Positions 26,773 to 38,188 of a stretch of DNA of 64,000 nucleotides are shown here, piece after piece. Where the stretch lies: assembly GCF_011077185.1 (NCBI RefSeq), contig NC_048894.1, positions 107,764,741-107,828,740 of the forward strand, in the 5' to 3' direction. Within the stretch, counting starts at the first letter, position 1; each line of letters starts with the position of its first letter. The notes beneath the pieces are model-generated. The model was not told where the DNA came from, searched no databases, and was given only the letters and a program-made list of their open reading frames with translations. Made by a program: the position numbers and the translations under genes. This DNA is from Oxyura jamaicensis (taxonomy: Eukaryota > Chordata > Aves > Anseriformes > Anatidae).

Positions 26773-26882
26773 GAGAAGAGAAGAGAAGAGAAGAGAAGAG
26801 AAGAGAAGAGAAGAGAAGNNNNNNNNNNGAAGAGAAGAGAAGAGAAGAGAAGAGAAGAGAAGAGAAGAGAAGAGAGAAGAGA
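26773..26882. repeat. (GAAGA)n microsatellite with a 10-N gap
   Basis: Perfect AAGAG-type pentamers run on both sides of ten N (26819-26828). The frame through it (RREEK repeats) is not a gene. Confidence 0.95.
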
Positions 26883-27136
26883 ACTGCAAATCCAAACCAG
26901 AGCACTAGCATGTAGGTTAAGTATTTTCTGATGAGAAATAGTAGACTACTTCAATTTTCAAGTGTTGCTACGTTATTTGTGAGGATGTTCTGCTTTGGTG
27001 TATTGTGTTCTTATAGGATGTTTTAAATTTGATTTTTAATTATTTGCTCAATACTAATATAAATAATACATTTTTGTTTTATAGGTAATTAAAGAATATT
27101 ATAAGCTTGTAATAAAAAGTCTTAATTGCTAAAAGC

Positions 27137-27297
27137 AAAAAAAAAAAAGAAAGAAAAGAAAGAAAAAAAAAGACAAGAAGAAAAAGTGAGAGAAAAANNN
27201 NNNNNNNNNNNNNNNNNNNNNNNNNNNNNNNNNNNNNNNNNNNNNNNNNNNNNNNNNNNNNNNNNNNNNNNNNNNNNNNNNNNNNNNNNNNNNNNNN

Positions 27298-27389
<92 letters not shown>

Positions 27390-27390
27390 G
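27137..27390. repeat. A-rich tract and (GAAA)n microsatellite with a 100-N gap
   Basis: An impure A/G tract (27137-27197), 100 N (27198-27297) and a perfect GAAA tetramer array (27298-27390) form one purine-rich low-complexity block. The true array length is unknown because the gap is probably a placeholder. Confidence 0.95.
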
Positions 27391-28661
27391 CACCCAGAAG
27401 TAAAAAACCTACAATTAATTATTTGTGGACCTATGTTCTGTCTCATTCAAATCTGTAAATCTCAAGTACCTACCTCTGGCGAACCTGCAGTCCTGCTTCA
27501 GTGTGCCGTTTCCAGTTTTCGTTCCGCAGTGATAGAAAACACCCACTGGATGGCAGTGCAAACCTGCAAGTTGGAACCTTTAACTCCTTTCCTCCCAGTA
27601 CCCTCTTCAGCTGCGCTAATGGAACCAGCGCAACCTGTGTTTGCAAAGCGGAGCCCACCGGCTGCTCTTTGCTCTGCCCTTTCTGTATTTGTCACATCTG
27701 TCACCGTGCAAGTCTGAAAAAATCCGGTTCGGCTGTGCTCAGCCGCCGCTGCTGGCTGCTGCTCGGAGAAGCATCCCGCTGGCTGTGCCTGGCAGGAGGC
27801 TGGCCAGCTCAGGATGCTTCAGGCAGACAAAACAGTCACTCTCATGGAAAAAATGATGAGACCGCCTGTCTGTAGGGGAGTTTTTCTGCTCCTGAACTGT
27901 TAAGCGTTAGCTTATTTCATAAAGCTCGAGCTTTACGAGTTTATTTTTCACCTCCCTAGTATAATTTACCAGCTGCATGAATGTCCTCGTTGTGCATACG
28001 ATGCCTGAAAAGTCACAGAGGCAGGCTTGTTTCACGTGCTGTTCGTCTGATGGCATTTCTGTAGGAAACAGCATCCAGAGAAGGCTGCAGAGCTGTGGGT
28101 AGAAGAGGGGTACAGGAGACCCAGTAACTTATAGGAAAGCTGAATAAAAATTAATGTGAGTACAACGAGTACTTCTTGTTCATAGCATTTCTCCACATTC
28201 AAGAAAATAATATTTTTCTTTTGCTTCTCTTAGTTGCCACGTTTGCCTCATCTCCTTGAAAAACAAAGAACAACTTTCATAGCACCTCTTACTCCCTGAA
28301 AATCTCTGATACTTGTTTCATGCTGGTACCCATGCTGAACTCACTTATTAGCATTTAACAAGTTGGATGCCTTCTAAGTTCATGGGTTTGATTGCTGTGT
28401 CAAAGTAATGGGTTTTACTGTTATAACTTTTGTGTAATATTGGCAAAAGGATAAATTCCACATCCCTTCCTGAAGCAAAACTCTCATTAAGGTCAGTTTG
28501 AACTTTACCACAGGAAAAAAAATAGTGAATCACTGAGCCTGACTGAATCACTGAGGAATTAACACATGCCAGATTTGCAGTAGTGATTGCAGTAAAGGCA
28601 ATGAAATCAGAAGAATTTTGCTTGAGAGCAAATTTTTTTGCTAGAAATAAATAATTGATCG

Positions 28662-28663
<2 letters not shown>

Positions 28664-28701
<38 letters not shown>

Positions 28702-28760
28702 AGGGGGGGGAAAAATCATTTAAATTTAAAACCAAATTTTTTTTTTTTTTTTTTTTTTTT
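28664..28760. repeat. A35 then T24 homopolymers 38 bases apart
   Basis: A pure A35 run (28664-28698) is followed by a short AT-rich spacer containing G8, and then a T24 run (28737-28760). The two runs are complementary and could pair. No flanking duplication or element body is seen. Confidence 0.85.
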
Positions 28761-30828
28761 CCTCTAATACATATTTTAAAACACCTGTCTTTAAAATAAA
28801 GTTCATTTTCTTGCCCATGTGAATTGGCTACGCCTTATGAAAGAGCCTTTCCAAGAATGTCTGAAACATAACAGCTATCATGACAATTTTCAATAAATCA
28901 TCCCTGGCTGGGAGTCTCAGAGGAAGAGAAACTAAATGATGATTGAATTATCCTTTTATCTCTAAAAGAGATCAGGACTGAGGCACTATGAGGAAATGGT
29001 TTTAGAGCACTTATATTTCTGATATGATGATTCAACCTGTTCTGCAAATGAAGAACTCCCCAAATTTCCACTTTTTGGATTAAAATTCACAGGGCAGAAT
29101 TAGAAAATGGCCAGTGACTTGACGAGGGTCAGCATACAGGGTGGTGGGAGTCATGCAGCAAATAAACTCCCCTTGAATACATGCAGCCCATTTGAAACCT
29201 AAGTGAGATCCACCAGTGTGTCATGGGTGCAGGGCACATAAACCAGTTGTACAGCTAAAAGAAGATTAACACCTCCAAGAAAAAGGCTCCAGGTCACACC
29301 AAGTTCCCCAACAGCCATGCTTCCAGATACTAGGTTTCCAGCCATGCCCATGCCACAAGCAGCGCCATCCACACTGCCTGCTTTCTCTCTGCCCAGCCTG
29401 TGCCTTCCTCACCTCCAAAGGCAGAGAAGGAAGAGGCAGATGTAACAGGGAAATGATTTAAATGCAGTCCAGACATCACTTGTGGAGCTGAATGCTCTCT
29501 GGCCAGAGTGCACCCACCTGCTCAACACCTTTCATCGACAGACAGCTGAGCATTTTTTTTCTGAGTATATTTCCAAATGGCATCACCTGCTTTGCAAACA
29601 GTGAAGTCACCGTATGCCATGGATTTTTAGCTTTTCAAAAAATAAAAAAATAAAAATAAAAATGTGTGCAGCTCTGCTGCTGAGGCAGCTTCAGTCTTGC
29701 TGAAAGAGCAAGGGGTATGGTCAGAACCAGGCGGGCAATGCCCAAAGCTGCCAAGCGATGTTGAAGATACCAGTTTCAAAATGTTTCTGAATGAAACATA
29801 TTCTGACAACACATTCCAATACTGTAACTGGATTGAAGTCTCATTTTTTCTAATCTGGATGCAAGCAGAATTTCAGCATTTGCAGAAAATGCACATCACT
29901 GGCATATTTTAAGCATATCATCATTTAAGACAATTAATAAAATCAAAAGTACTGAATGGTGCATACGTTTCTGTACATTTAAGTACCTATTCTTATATAA
30001 TTGATGATGTATTTCAATAGCTCCCTTACTGTCTGTAAGGATGCTCAGTGGTTTAGAGTAGAGAATTCTCACAAACATCCACAGTAGCAAGCCTTATACA
30101 AAGCCTGGCTCCTATACTCCAGTATCATCTGCATGTTCCTTAAAAGTCTTTGAATTAATAGCTTAAATATTTAAACTGCAACTCTTTTTCCTAGCTTTGG
30201 CAGGAAATAATGTTTTTTTCATTAACAAATTAGATCACATGTGTTCAATAATATTAGCAGTGTGTGCAATAACTTCAGTGGAAATGTGTGCACACATTTC
30301 TGTCTTCACTGCCACAACAACAGAACGAATGAAATAGATGCTGTACAGTTACTTCCCACTGAACAGTTGGCAGAGTGCTTAAATAAAAGGGAATTAGCTG
30401 TTCAGGCATAGTTTTCTATCATCAGAAGGAATGTAATGATGTGATGGTAAGAGTCTTTCTAAAAGCTCCCCCATATCTGAGATACATAGGGATGTTAAAG
30501 ATGCAAAGCCACGGTCCAACTGAGAATTAACAGGTGCAACTTCCAAAATAAACAATGCTGGCTGACATCAATTCTGAATTTGGCCTGTTTAGAAAATATT
30601 TTTGGTTGGTTAATGCCACAGAATATAAAATACCTTCACACAGTCCCAGGTGCTCTTGGATTATCTAAATGCAATGGATTATACAAAAAAAAAAAAGTCT
30701 AGATCAGAATGATCATTTTAATAATCCTGCTGGAAATGTACAGTGTAGCTGACTTCTGTAATGGCCAGCTACAAAGAGATATAACCAGATGTTACAATGA
30801 TGCTTAGAAAAATGTTTATTTTTTTAAA

Positions 30829-31176
30829 ATATTTATTTATTTATTTACGGTATCACGTGTATTCCTTATGTCTGAAACAAAGCTCACCTGTGAGCACTTG
30901 TGTTGGAAGCCCCCAGATTGCCTCAATGCCTGAGGAAGCCAGGCTTCATCAGGGACCTGCTTGCCTTCAAGCCATCCCAGAGCATGAACTTGAACTCTGC
31001 CTTCGCAAACACGGTGCTGCCAACACTTACATCTCTGTTGAGCTGTGTGATGGAAATTGTGGCCACACACAGTGGAGAAGCACTTGCCACAGGGCACATG
31101 AGGAGTGGTCTGGGGTTCATTTCTGTATTGTATTGACTAATTCTATTTCCACTTATTTATTTATTTATTTATTTTT
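30829..31176. repeat. Segment bracketed by two (TTTA)n tracts
   Basis: Short ATTT/TTAT tetramer arrays at about 30829-30847 and 31152-31176 enclose some 300 bases of less AT-rich sequence. A 133-codon plus-strand frame (30797-31198) runs right through, but its product has no domain I recognise. The segment could be an old inserted repeat. Confidence 0.35.
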
Positions 31177-32241
31177 AAGCTGTAATAGTAAAGATTAAAA
31201 CTTCCTACAAGGTGTGCCTATAGATTTGCTTGCATTGGACAGCACAACCATTTTTCAGAAGCAAGTTCGGAAGAGACTACATGCTCTTTGTAACCACTGT
31301 CTGATGCTGCTGGCTCTGTCCTGTGTTAAAAACAGAGGGAATCTGTGAGGCTTCCCTAATAAGAGCAAAGTGGGAAAAAAATGTTTGCCTTGGTGTGAAA
31401 AAGAAAGAGGCTGTTAGACTATCTTGGCTGACACTCTCACAAATCAATGGTGCAGAGCTCTGCTTATTACATAGCAACAAAATCCCCTACAAAATTAGTT
31501 TCCATTTCTGCAGCAGATGCTGTATGCTGCATGTAGACGATTCAAATGACAGTCCATCTTCCAATGCTTTTCAGTGACTGTCTGAATAGTTCAATAAGTT
31601 ATCCAGATAACCACTTCTGCAAGGACATGTTATGGCCGTATGCCATTCCTAATGGCAACTTCCTCTTAATTTATGACTTCTACCTTTCCATCATTTTTTA
31701 TTATTATTATTATTCAAAGCATTTATTTGAAAACTAATAAAGCATGTAAGCATTATAGTAATAGCTAAAATTCATTTATGAGATTTATTGGGGAGAGTTT
31801 GGGCTGACAGAAATAACATGTCTAACAAGTAGATTATTGTCCTTTCCAGATGACTGATGCAGGAAAACATTGGTGATTATCAATATTACAAGACAACAGT
31901 GCCACGTCCAGTGCTCTCCAACCTATATATGTGCATACTTGTACACATCATTTTGCTAATTAGAAACAGAAAAAAAAAAAAAAAAAATTTGCACCTGAGT
32001 CTTTCTGTATGAGACCTGGCTGGTACATACCCCTTTCAAGTCCCTTTTTCAGCAGCAAGATTGCAACAGATGACCTGGAGAAAGGCCAGCAAACCTTCAG
32101 ATTGGCAAGTCCTTAGGCTGTCCTCCATCTGATAGATTCTTAATCCTCAGCAGCTACAGCCTGGCTCAGTCCCTATGGCATTGGCTAGCGAAATCCTCCT
32201 AGAAACTCCGTGTAAGTCTATGCGTTCCTCTATCCATCTCT

Positions 32242-32274
32242 CCCCCCCCCCCCCCCCCTTTTTTTTTTTTTTTT
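32242..32274. repeat. C17T16 polypyrimidine tract
   Basis: Seventeen C (32242-32258) pass directly into sixteen T (32259-32274), followed at once by GCAG. It resembles an exaggerated splice acceptor, but no exon can be recognised after it. Confidence 0.85.
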
Positions 32275-35200
32275 GCAGCTTCTATCTTTGTGCTTCTCTC
32301 TTCCTGCACTTCTTACAGTGTTCACCATGTACAACAGCTCTGAGACGCACGCAAAACTTTTCCATGTATAAATGCTGATTTGGAGTTATTGTTGCTCTTG
32401 GGATGGTGTAATTTATGGGATAATGACGCAGCTTTCCATTGCTCACATTCACCTCTTCCCTCTTATTTAGGAAGCGGCCTTGTTCAGCGCAAAGATTCGT
32501 AGAACTCATATATGAGAGGGCATATCCTTGACTTATCATCGGTGATTTTTTCACTTGACAGGTTGAAAAATGCATCCACCTATTTACTCTGATGGTTCCC
32601 TTATCACCCTGGGCCTTCCTGAGGCTAAGTCTGCTCAATCATTCAATTTTGATTCTGGAAGCAATGTTAAGGCCATTAGCTGTGTCCACATAAGGATGCT
32701 CTTATAAAACTTGACATGCTTGTTAATCATAAATTTGGTAGATATCCACTCTTCCTATGGTCTGCTTATGCTTCATATATGATGTAAAGTGAGGGTTTGG
32801 AGGGAAGGTGTTGTATTTTTAGATCAGTATTTGTGGCAGATAGCAGGCAATGTTCGGTGTTTGCATATCAGATTTTCTGTCCAAGGAAGAACAGTTAGCT
32901 CTCCTCCGCTGGTATTACACATAGTTTGTTCCACAGCAAGACAGTGAAAAAGTGCAGTTAGAGAAGTTCAAGAGCAGGTGGCTGCAGACAAATGTTCACT
33001 CTGCCTTCTTTTGTCACCTTACATTACCAAATATTACTCCAGCATTATAACACTGTCACTGAAGGGGCAGGAAAAACAGAAAGCTAAGAAATATTTTTCT
33101 TGCTGGCCCATTCTACCAGTGCCTTTTAAAGCAAAGCTGCTAAAATCTCTTGTCCTGAAATGTGACCTGTCTAAACCCATTGAGCACTGGTGTTTTCCAA
33201 GCTGCTAGTTAACTATACGTCACAAACACTCTGTGTGTATATTCATTTTTGGATTGCCAAGCTGACTTAATTAAGACATTTGTAATGCATTGTACGTTCA
33301 GTCTGGGCTCGTGAAATGGCTTTGCAAAGTTCATTAACCTTGGAAAACCTGAATCCTCTTGTGAAAAATGCAGAACTTCCAGCGTGGATGAGAGAGGGAA
33401 ACAGACTGTAACCCTCTGCCAGCATCTGCCAGCATGTTGCTCTGAGCCCACCAGCCTAGGCTGTGTCTGCACCCAGCCCTGGCTGCAAATAAGATTTCTT
33501 ATCACTTGGAAAACAACAGAGTACAACTCTGTTATAATTGCATTTTCCTCTGATTGCCTACATTTGTTCAAATTCAATAAACTAAAAGTGAAATTCAGTG
33601 AGGCAGAAAATGTGTAGATCAGCACCAAAGATAATGTGAATGCAGTGGCCTGTGAACCGAAGCTCCTGAATTTTGCACATGTAAGGGAGTTGAAGACAGT
33701 GGGTCAGATTTAAGACCGTTGCGTGGGAAGAGACAATACAGGTCACCAGGTCCAGTCTCCACATATCGCAGACAACCATACCACAGAATGTCTTTCATCA
33801 ATTCACTGAGCTCTGCATGTACAAAATTTTCATGAAAAATGCACAGTGTTACACTCTTGTTTCAAATGCTGTGCATATGTTGCTTGTGACCATCTTTGGT
33901 CCACAAAAATAAGATTAAAAATAAAATACTCTAATCCTTTCCCCAGCTCCCTCCAGCTCAACCTTCTGTTTTAATTTCATTCTTAAATTTCAGCGTTGTC
34001 CTCTGCATTGCTTTCAAGCTACATGTTATTTTCCACCTTCTTAAAAAAAAATCTCACCTTGTTGTTAGCTGACCTGGACACACATCAGAGCATCAGTCAG
34101 TGTTCACCGTGCCCTCACCTCCATGGCTGTTGAACATGGTGTCCTTCCACCTCTGGAAGGAATCATTATCTACAATACCCCGTCTTCCCACAGTCCGATA
34201 AATGCTGAAACCCTGTGGCTGTACACCACATTTAATCTTTTGCAATGCTCAGATACAGAACAGACTCATGTTTGATTCTCTTTATTGGGGATTTGCTCAT
34301 TAGAGGCTGTAAAATAAGAGAGATGGCCGTTATGGGTAGGCCTTTCTTCTTTTTTCTTCTCTTTTTTCTTTTGCCTGTACTTGAGCTTGAAGATGTTATT
34401 TGCCCTTTTATTTGCTCTGTTTTATAACTTTTAAGGTCATTTTTTATGCAAGTTGCTTTTCATGTGCTTTTTTTCACCTACTGGGCTGTATCTTCTGTCT
34501 CCAGGCTGTGCTCTCTACGATGCCCTTAGCTCCCCTTAAGTGCAGCTTGACTCAGATCTCACCAGTCTTTGTCTGACCATACAGTGACCCATATTATTTC
34601 ATAGGATTTCAAATATCACTGTCATACTCATAATACCAAGATGCATTGCTTTACTGATTGCTTTAGAAGTTTTATTTGTTCATTCAAGCCCTTTGAAGCT
34701 AAGCATTCAATATGTTTCCTTAAGTTAGAGCTCAGAAATTTAAAAGTCAAGCTATTAATTGTCAGTATTGAGTCTTCAAATGTCTAGAGGGATGCCTGCC
34801 CTTTCATTTGATAATGTCTCTGATAAATCCCAAACTGAGACACTGGTATGTGTTTTAGGGAGTTTTAATTAGATTCTGTTTTATCATCTATCAGGCATAT
34901 GAAGGTAAATGCAGGGTTTCTTCTTATATCAGTAAAATTTGTGTAAGAGTCATGGATCTGGGATTAAGGCTCCACAGCAGCTTTGATTAAATTATTTCCT
35001 AAGTTCTTTTTTGCATTCATTATTGTAATGGACTCAGATGGAACTACCAAAACCCCTTCACACTGGGTCACATTGATTTACAGTACTGATTTGCCAGATT
35101 TCATGAGGACTAAGATAAAAAGGGCTTGTGCTTTCAATTGGAAAAGAATGCATTCATTTTAAACGCAAAATCAGTCATGAAAAACTGGATTCTTTGGTGT

Positions 35201-35298
35201 CTGATTTTATTTCTAAAATAACTTTACAACTTATATCTGGCTTTGCCCCTTAAGGTTTTATGACACAGCATTTTCAAACACACTTAAGTGATTAGAAT

Positions 35299-35322
35299 AA
35301 AAAAAAAAAAGGGGGGGGGGGG
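35299..35322. repeat. A12G12 homopolymer junction
   Basis: Twelve A (35299-35310) pass directly into twelve G (35311-35322). This is the same kind of purine junction as the one at 32242-32274, but on the other strand. Confidence 0.85.
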
Positions 35323-35781
35323 ATACTGGCACAGCAGCACAGCAGCAACTTTGCAATGCATAACATTCAGTCTCCTGGCCTTTACTATGGCATGCAGAAC
35401 CCCGTGGAGCCAGGACACATACACATTGACATTAACAATGCCTGGAGATAATTACTTATTTTAAAAACAGTCTATCAAAATCAGCATATTGGCAGATTGA
35501 GCAGGGAGATTCTGTAAGACTCTTACTAGATAATGCTAAATTAATGGTCTAGCTTAAATCCCATCTCCTTGTAATTACAGGCTTTACACTTAGAACCCCA
35601 TGGAAATGTTTCTCTGGGACCCACAGGTTTGTCTCTGCCTTTTATTTCAAGAGCAGAGCATAGATTTTCAAATGCCAAAACGTAGGTAACTACAGTGACC
35701 TGTCAAATGTAAAATACTTAAACAGCCTCTGTTGGAGGGACTGGGAGTTCTGCCAGCAGACCACAGAGTCATGCTTATTTT

Positions 35782-35817
35782 TGGACTCTCTCTGCACCCA
35801 CGGATGTTCAAGAAAAC
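35782..35817 (+). repeat. 36-bp direct repeat, copy 1
   Basis: It begins TGGACTCTCTCTGCACCCAC and ends AAGAAAAC. It matches copy 2 at 36312-36347 with two transitions over 36 bases. The sequences outside do not obviously continue the match. Confidence 0.85.
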
Positions 35818-36311
35818 CCTGCAAACTTGAGTAACAGCTTTAGGAGAGGTGGCAAGAGTACCTCTCCCCAGAGTGATGTGTATCCCCTGGCTGCCACATG
35901 CCTCAAAAAGCTGGAAGTTGTACATCAAAGGCAGCCAAACTGAATCTGCTCCAGGCACTGAAAGAAGCCCGGGAGGAATCATAGTCCAAAAGAAAGGCAG
36001 CAACAAAAACAGGAATGTATCGACGCACTTTGCATGAAGGCTGAACTACTAGATATGTGATGGACATTTACATGATCAGAATCCAGACAGACATCTTAGA
36101 TCAGATTAGATTTAGGCAAGAAGAATTCAGGCCCTCCTACTTTCAAAGAGCTGATGTTTTATTTCTTGTGCTGCATTCAAAATGTAAAACAATGCCCATT
36201 AAAAGCTGCATGAAAAACCTGTGGCAGAGGTTATGTGGCAGTGGCAATAGTTACATTACAAGCTACTTCATTCAGTCTGGAGAATCAGTTCCAACTTTCC
36301 TTTCAGTGTGG

Positions 36312-36347
36312 TGGACTCTCTCTGCACCCACAGATGTTTAAGAAAAC
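36312..36347 (+). repeat. 36-bp direct repeat, copy 2
   Basis: Second copy in the same orientation, 530 bases from the first. The 494 bases between the copies show no coding or LTR-like features that I recognise. Confidence 0.85.
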
Positions 36348-38163
36348 TCATCAGTTATGAAAGCCACTGATCACAAGAAGTGCCACTTGTCCCCATTGCT
36401 AACAGGCACATATAGGTTATTACATGGCTGTTTATGAATGTAGGTGTGAATGCTCATAAATGTAGTGATGAATAACAGAACAGTGAGTGATTAATGTAAC
36501 TTCAAATATGCTGATAAGTAGTGTCATATTTACCACATTGGCCATAAAAGGAGGAGAAGGTTGAGACACAGAGGCTGAATACAGGTTACTCAGGGCAAGA
36601 GGCTGCCTCTGTGTAATTGGCTTGTACAGACATGGCTAGACAGACTAGCTATTTGGGTTGTGTACACACAGGGAAACTGTGGCAGATGTGGGAGCTGGCC
36701 AACCAGTCATTTATGTATTTTCTGGAATTTCAAAATATTACTAATAAGTTTGCAGAAAAGAAAGAAAACTTCCTCTAATTCCATGGAATGTAAGAGTTGC
36801 TGTTGGCAGCTGGCTAGTAGGAGGAATTGTGCCTGTCATTTCTAGTCTACACACACAAACAAACAAATCTCCTCTCTTTCTATTCCATACCATAGTTTGA
36901 TAGTTTGAGTTTGTCTTCTGTCAGAAGGTCTGCAGAAAGAATTTGTCTGTCTGCCAAAGCTCTTGTTAAATGAGCCCCTGTGAAGAGTCATTCACCTCTA
37001 GATCCAGTTCTTCATGGGTCAGATGATCCAGCATCTCCACATGGGATCTCAATAAAGCATTCCCGGAAAGCTCCATGGACACACAAGTGTTAAAGGCTGC
37101 TTACAACACCATGATTAAAAACAAATTAACAGAAAATCTGAAACTGCTTTAAGAATTGTTCTTGCCTTGTGTAACATCTCATAAATCTCAAATTACCTTT
37201 GAAATTTGGCTTCCTTTTTCAGAATAGCTACAAGATCAACAAACCACTACAAAGCAGTTAAAACTTACAAAATTTGCTTTCTTGCTTCTAAGACCTGAGG
37301 TTATCTTTGACAGTTTGCATGGCACAGAAATTTATACAAATCTTACTTTAGAGGAAAGGAACAGCACAGAGAAGATGGTTCAGTAGCTGCAGTTGTATTG
37401 GTAATGAATATTTCTCCCACATGACTGTTGCTTTCTGCTGAACTGGAAACAAATGAACTCTTTTTAGACAAAGCATCCTTCTTGTCACAGAAAGGGTTAT
37501 ACAGTTTTCTGCAGTTTCATTTAGCCGAGTGTTTATTATAACACCTAGATAATGAATGTAAATGAAAATTTCTTCAGAAAGAGCGTGGGTTGAATTTCCC
37601 ATAATTTTAGAAAAGGCTGTGCTTAAAGACTTAACCTATTCCTTGTTATATTAATACATTTTTAGTAAATTAATGTATTTCAGTAAACTGAGCCAGAGGA
37701 ACTATATAAGATTTTGGATCATGAATTTTGCCTCAAAATAAGTTACAAAACTATAGGTATGTGCTGATGAAATTATAGATGTTGATTGTATGCTCACCAA
37801 TGCAAAAGACAATGACAGAATTTGGTTTGGCAAGAAAGCACGGATTATCAAAAAATTAAATTAATTGTGTCAAGATGCCTATTATTTCATTAAAGTCTGA
37901 TGTTATTGGATGTTTTGTTAAAAGCTCAGGTCCTATGGAAAGAAATTATGTGATGACATCGACTTTTATTTCATTTAAAAACAATGTACGTGTCCAACCC
38001 ACCACTGGCTGCAGAGAAAAGCTTGAAAATGTTTCCCAAACATATTCTAGGTTCCAAATCTGAAGGCAAATAAAAGAGCCAGTAGATAATAGACTTTAAA
38101 ATTCCATGTCTTTGTGAACTTGTCTTGCAGTTTTTTCAGGGCTGACAAACCTGCTTCCTTCAT

Positions 38164-38188
38164 AAAAAAAAAAAAAAAAAAAAAAAAA
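38164..38188. repeat. A25 homopolymer
   Basis: Pure A run in intergenic sequence. Confidence 0.85.

Noticed and set aside
26773..27390. Possible CRISPR-like or satellite array
   Set aside because: The units are 4-5 bp simple repeats without spacers, in a vertebrate genome; plain microsatellites explain them.
33600..33800. Possible very old CR1 3' end
   Set aside because: A few words resemble CR1 3' UTR on the minus strand, but there is no tail repeat and the match is too weak to call.
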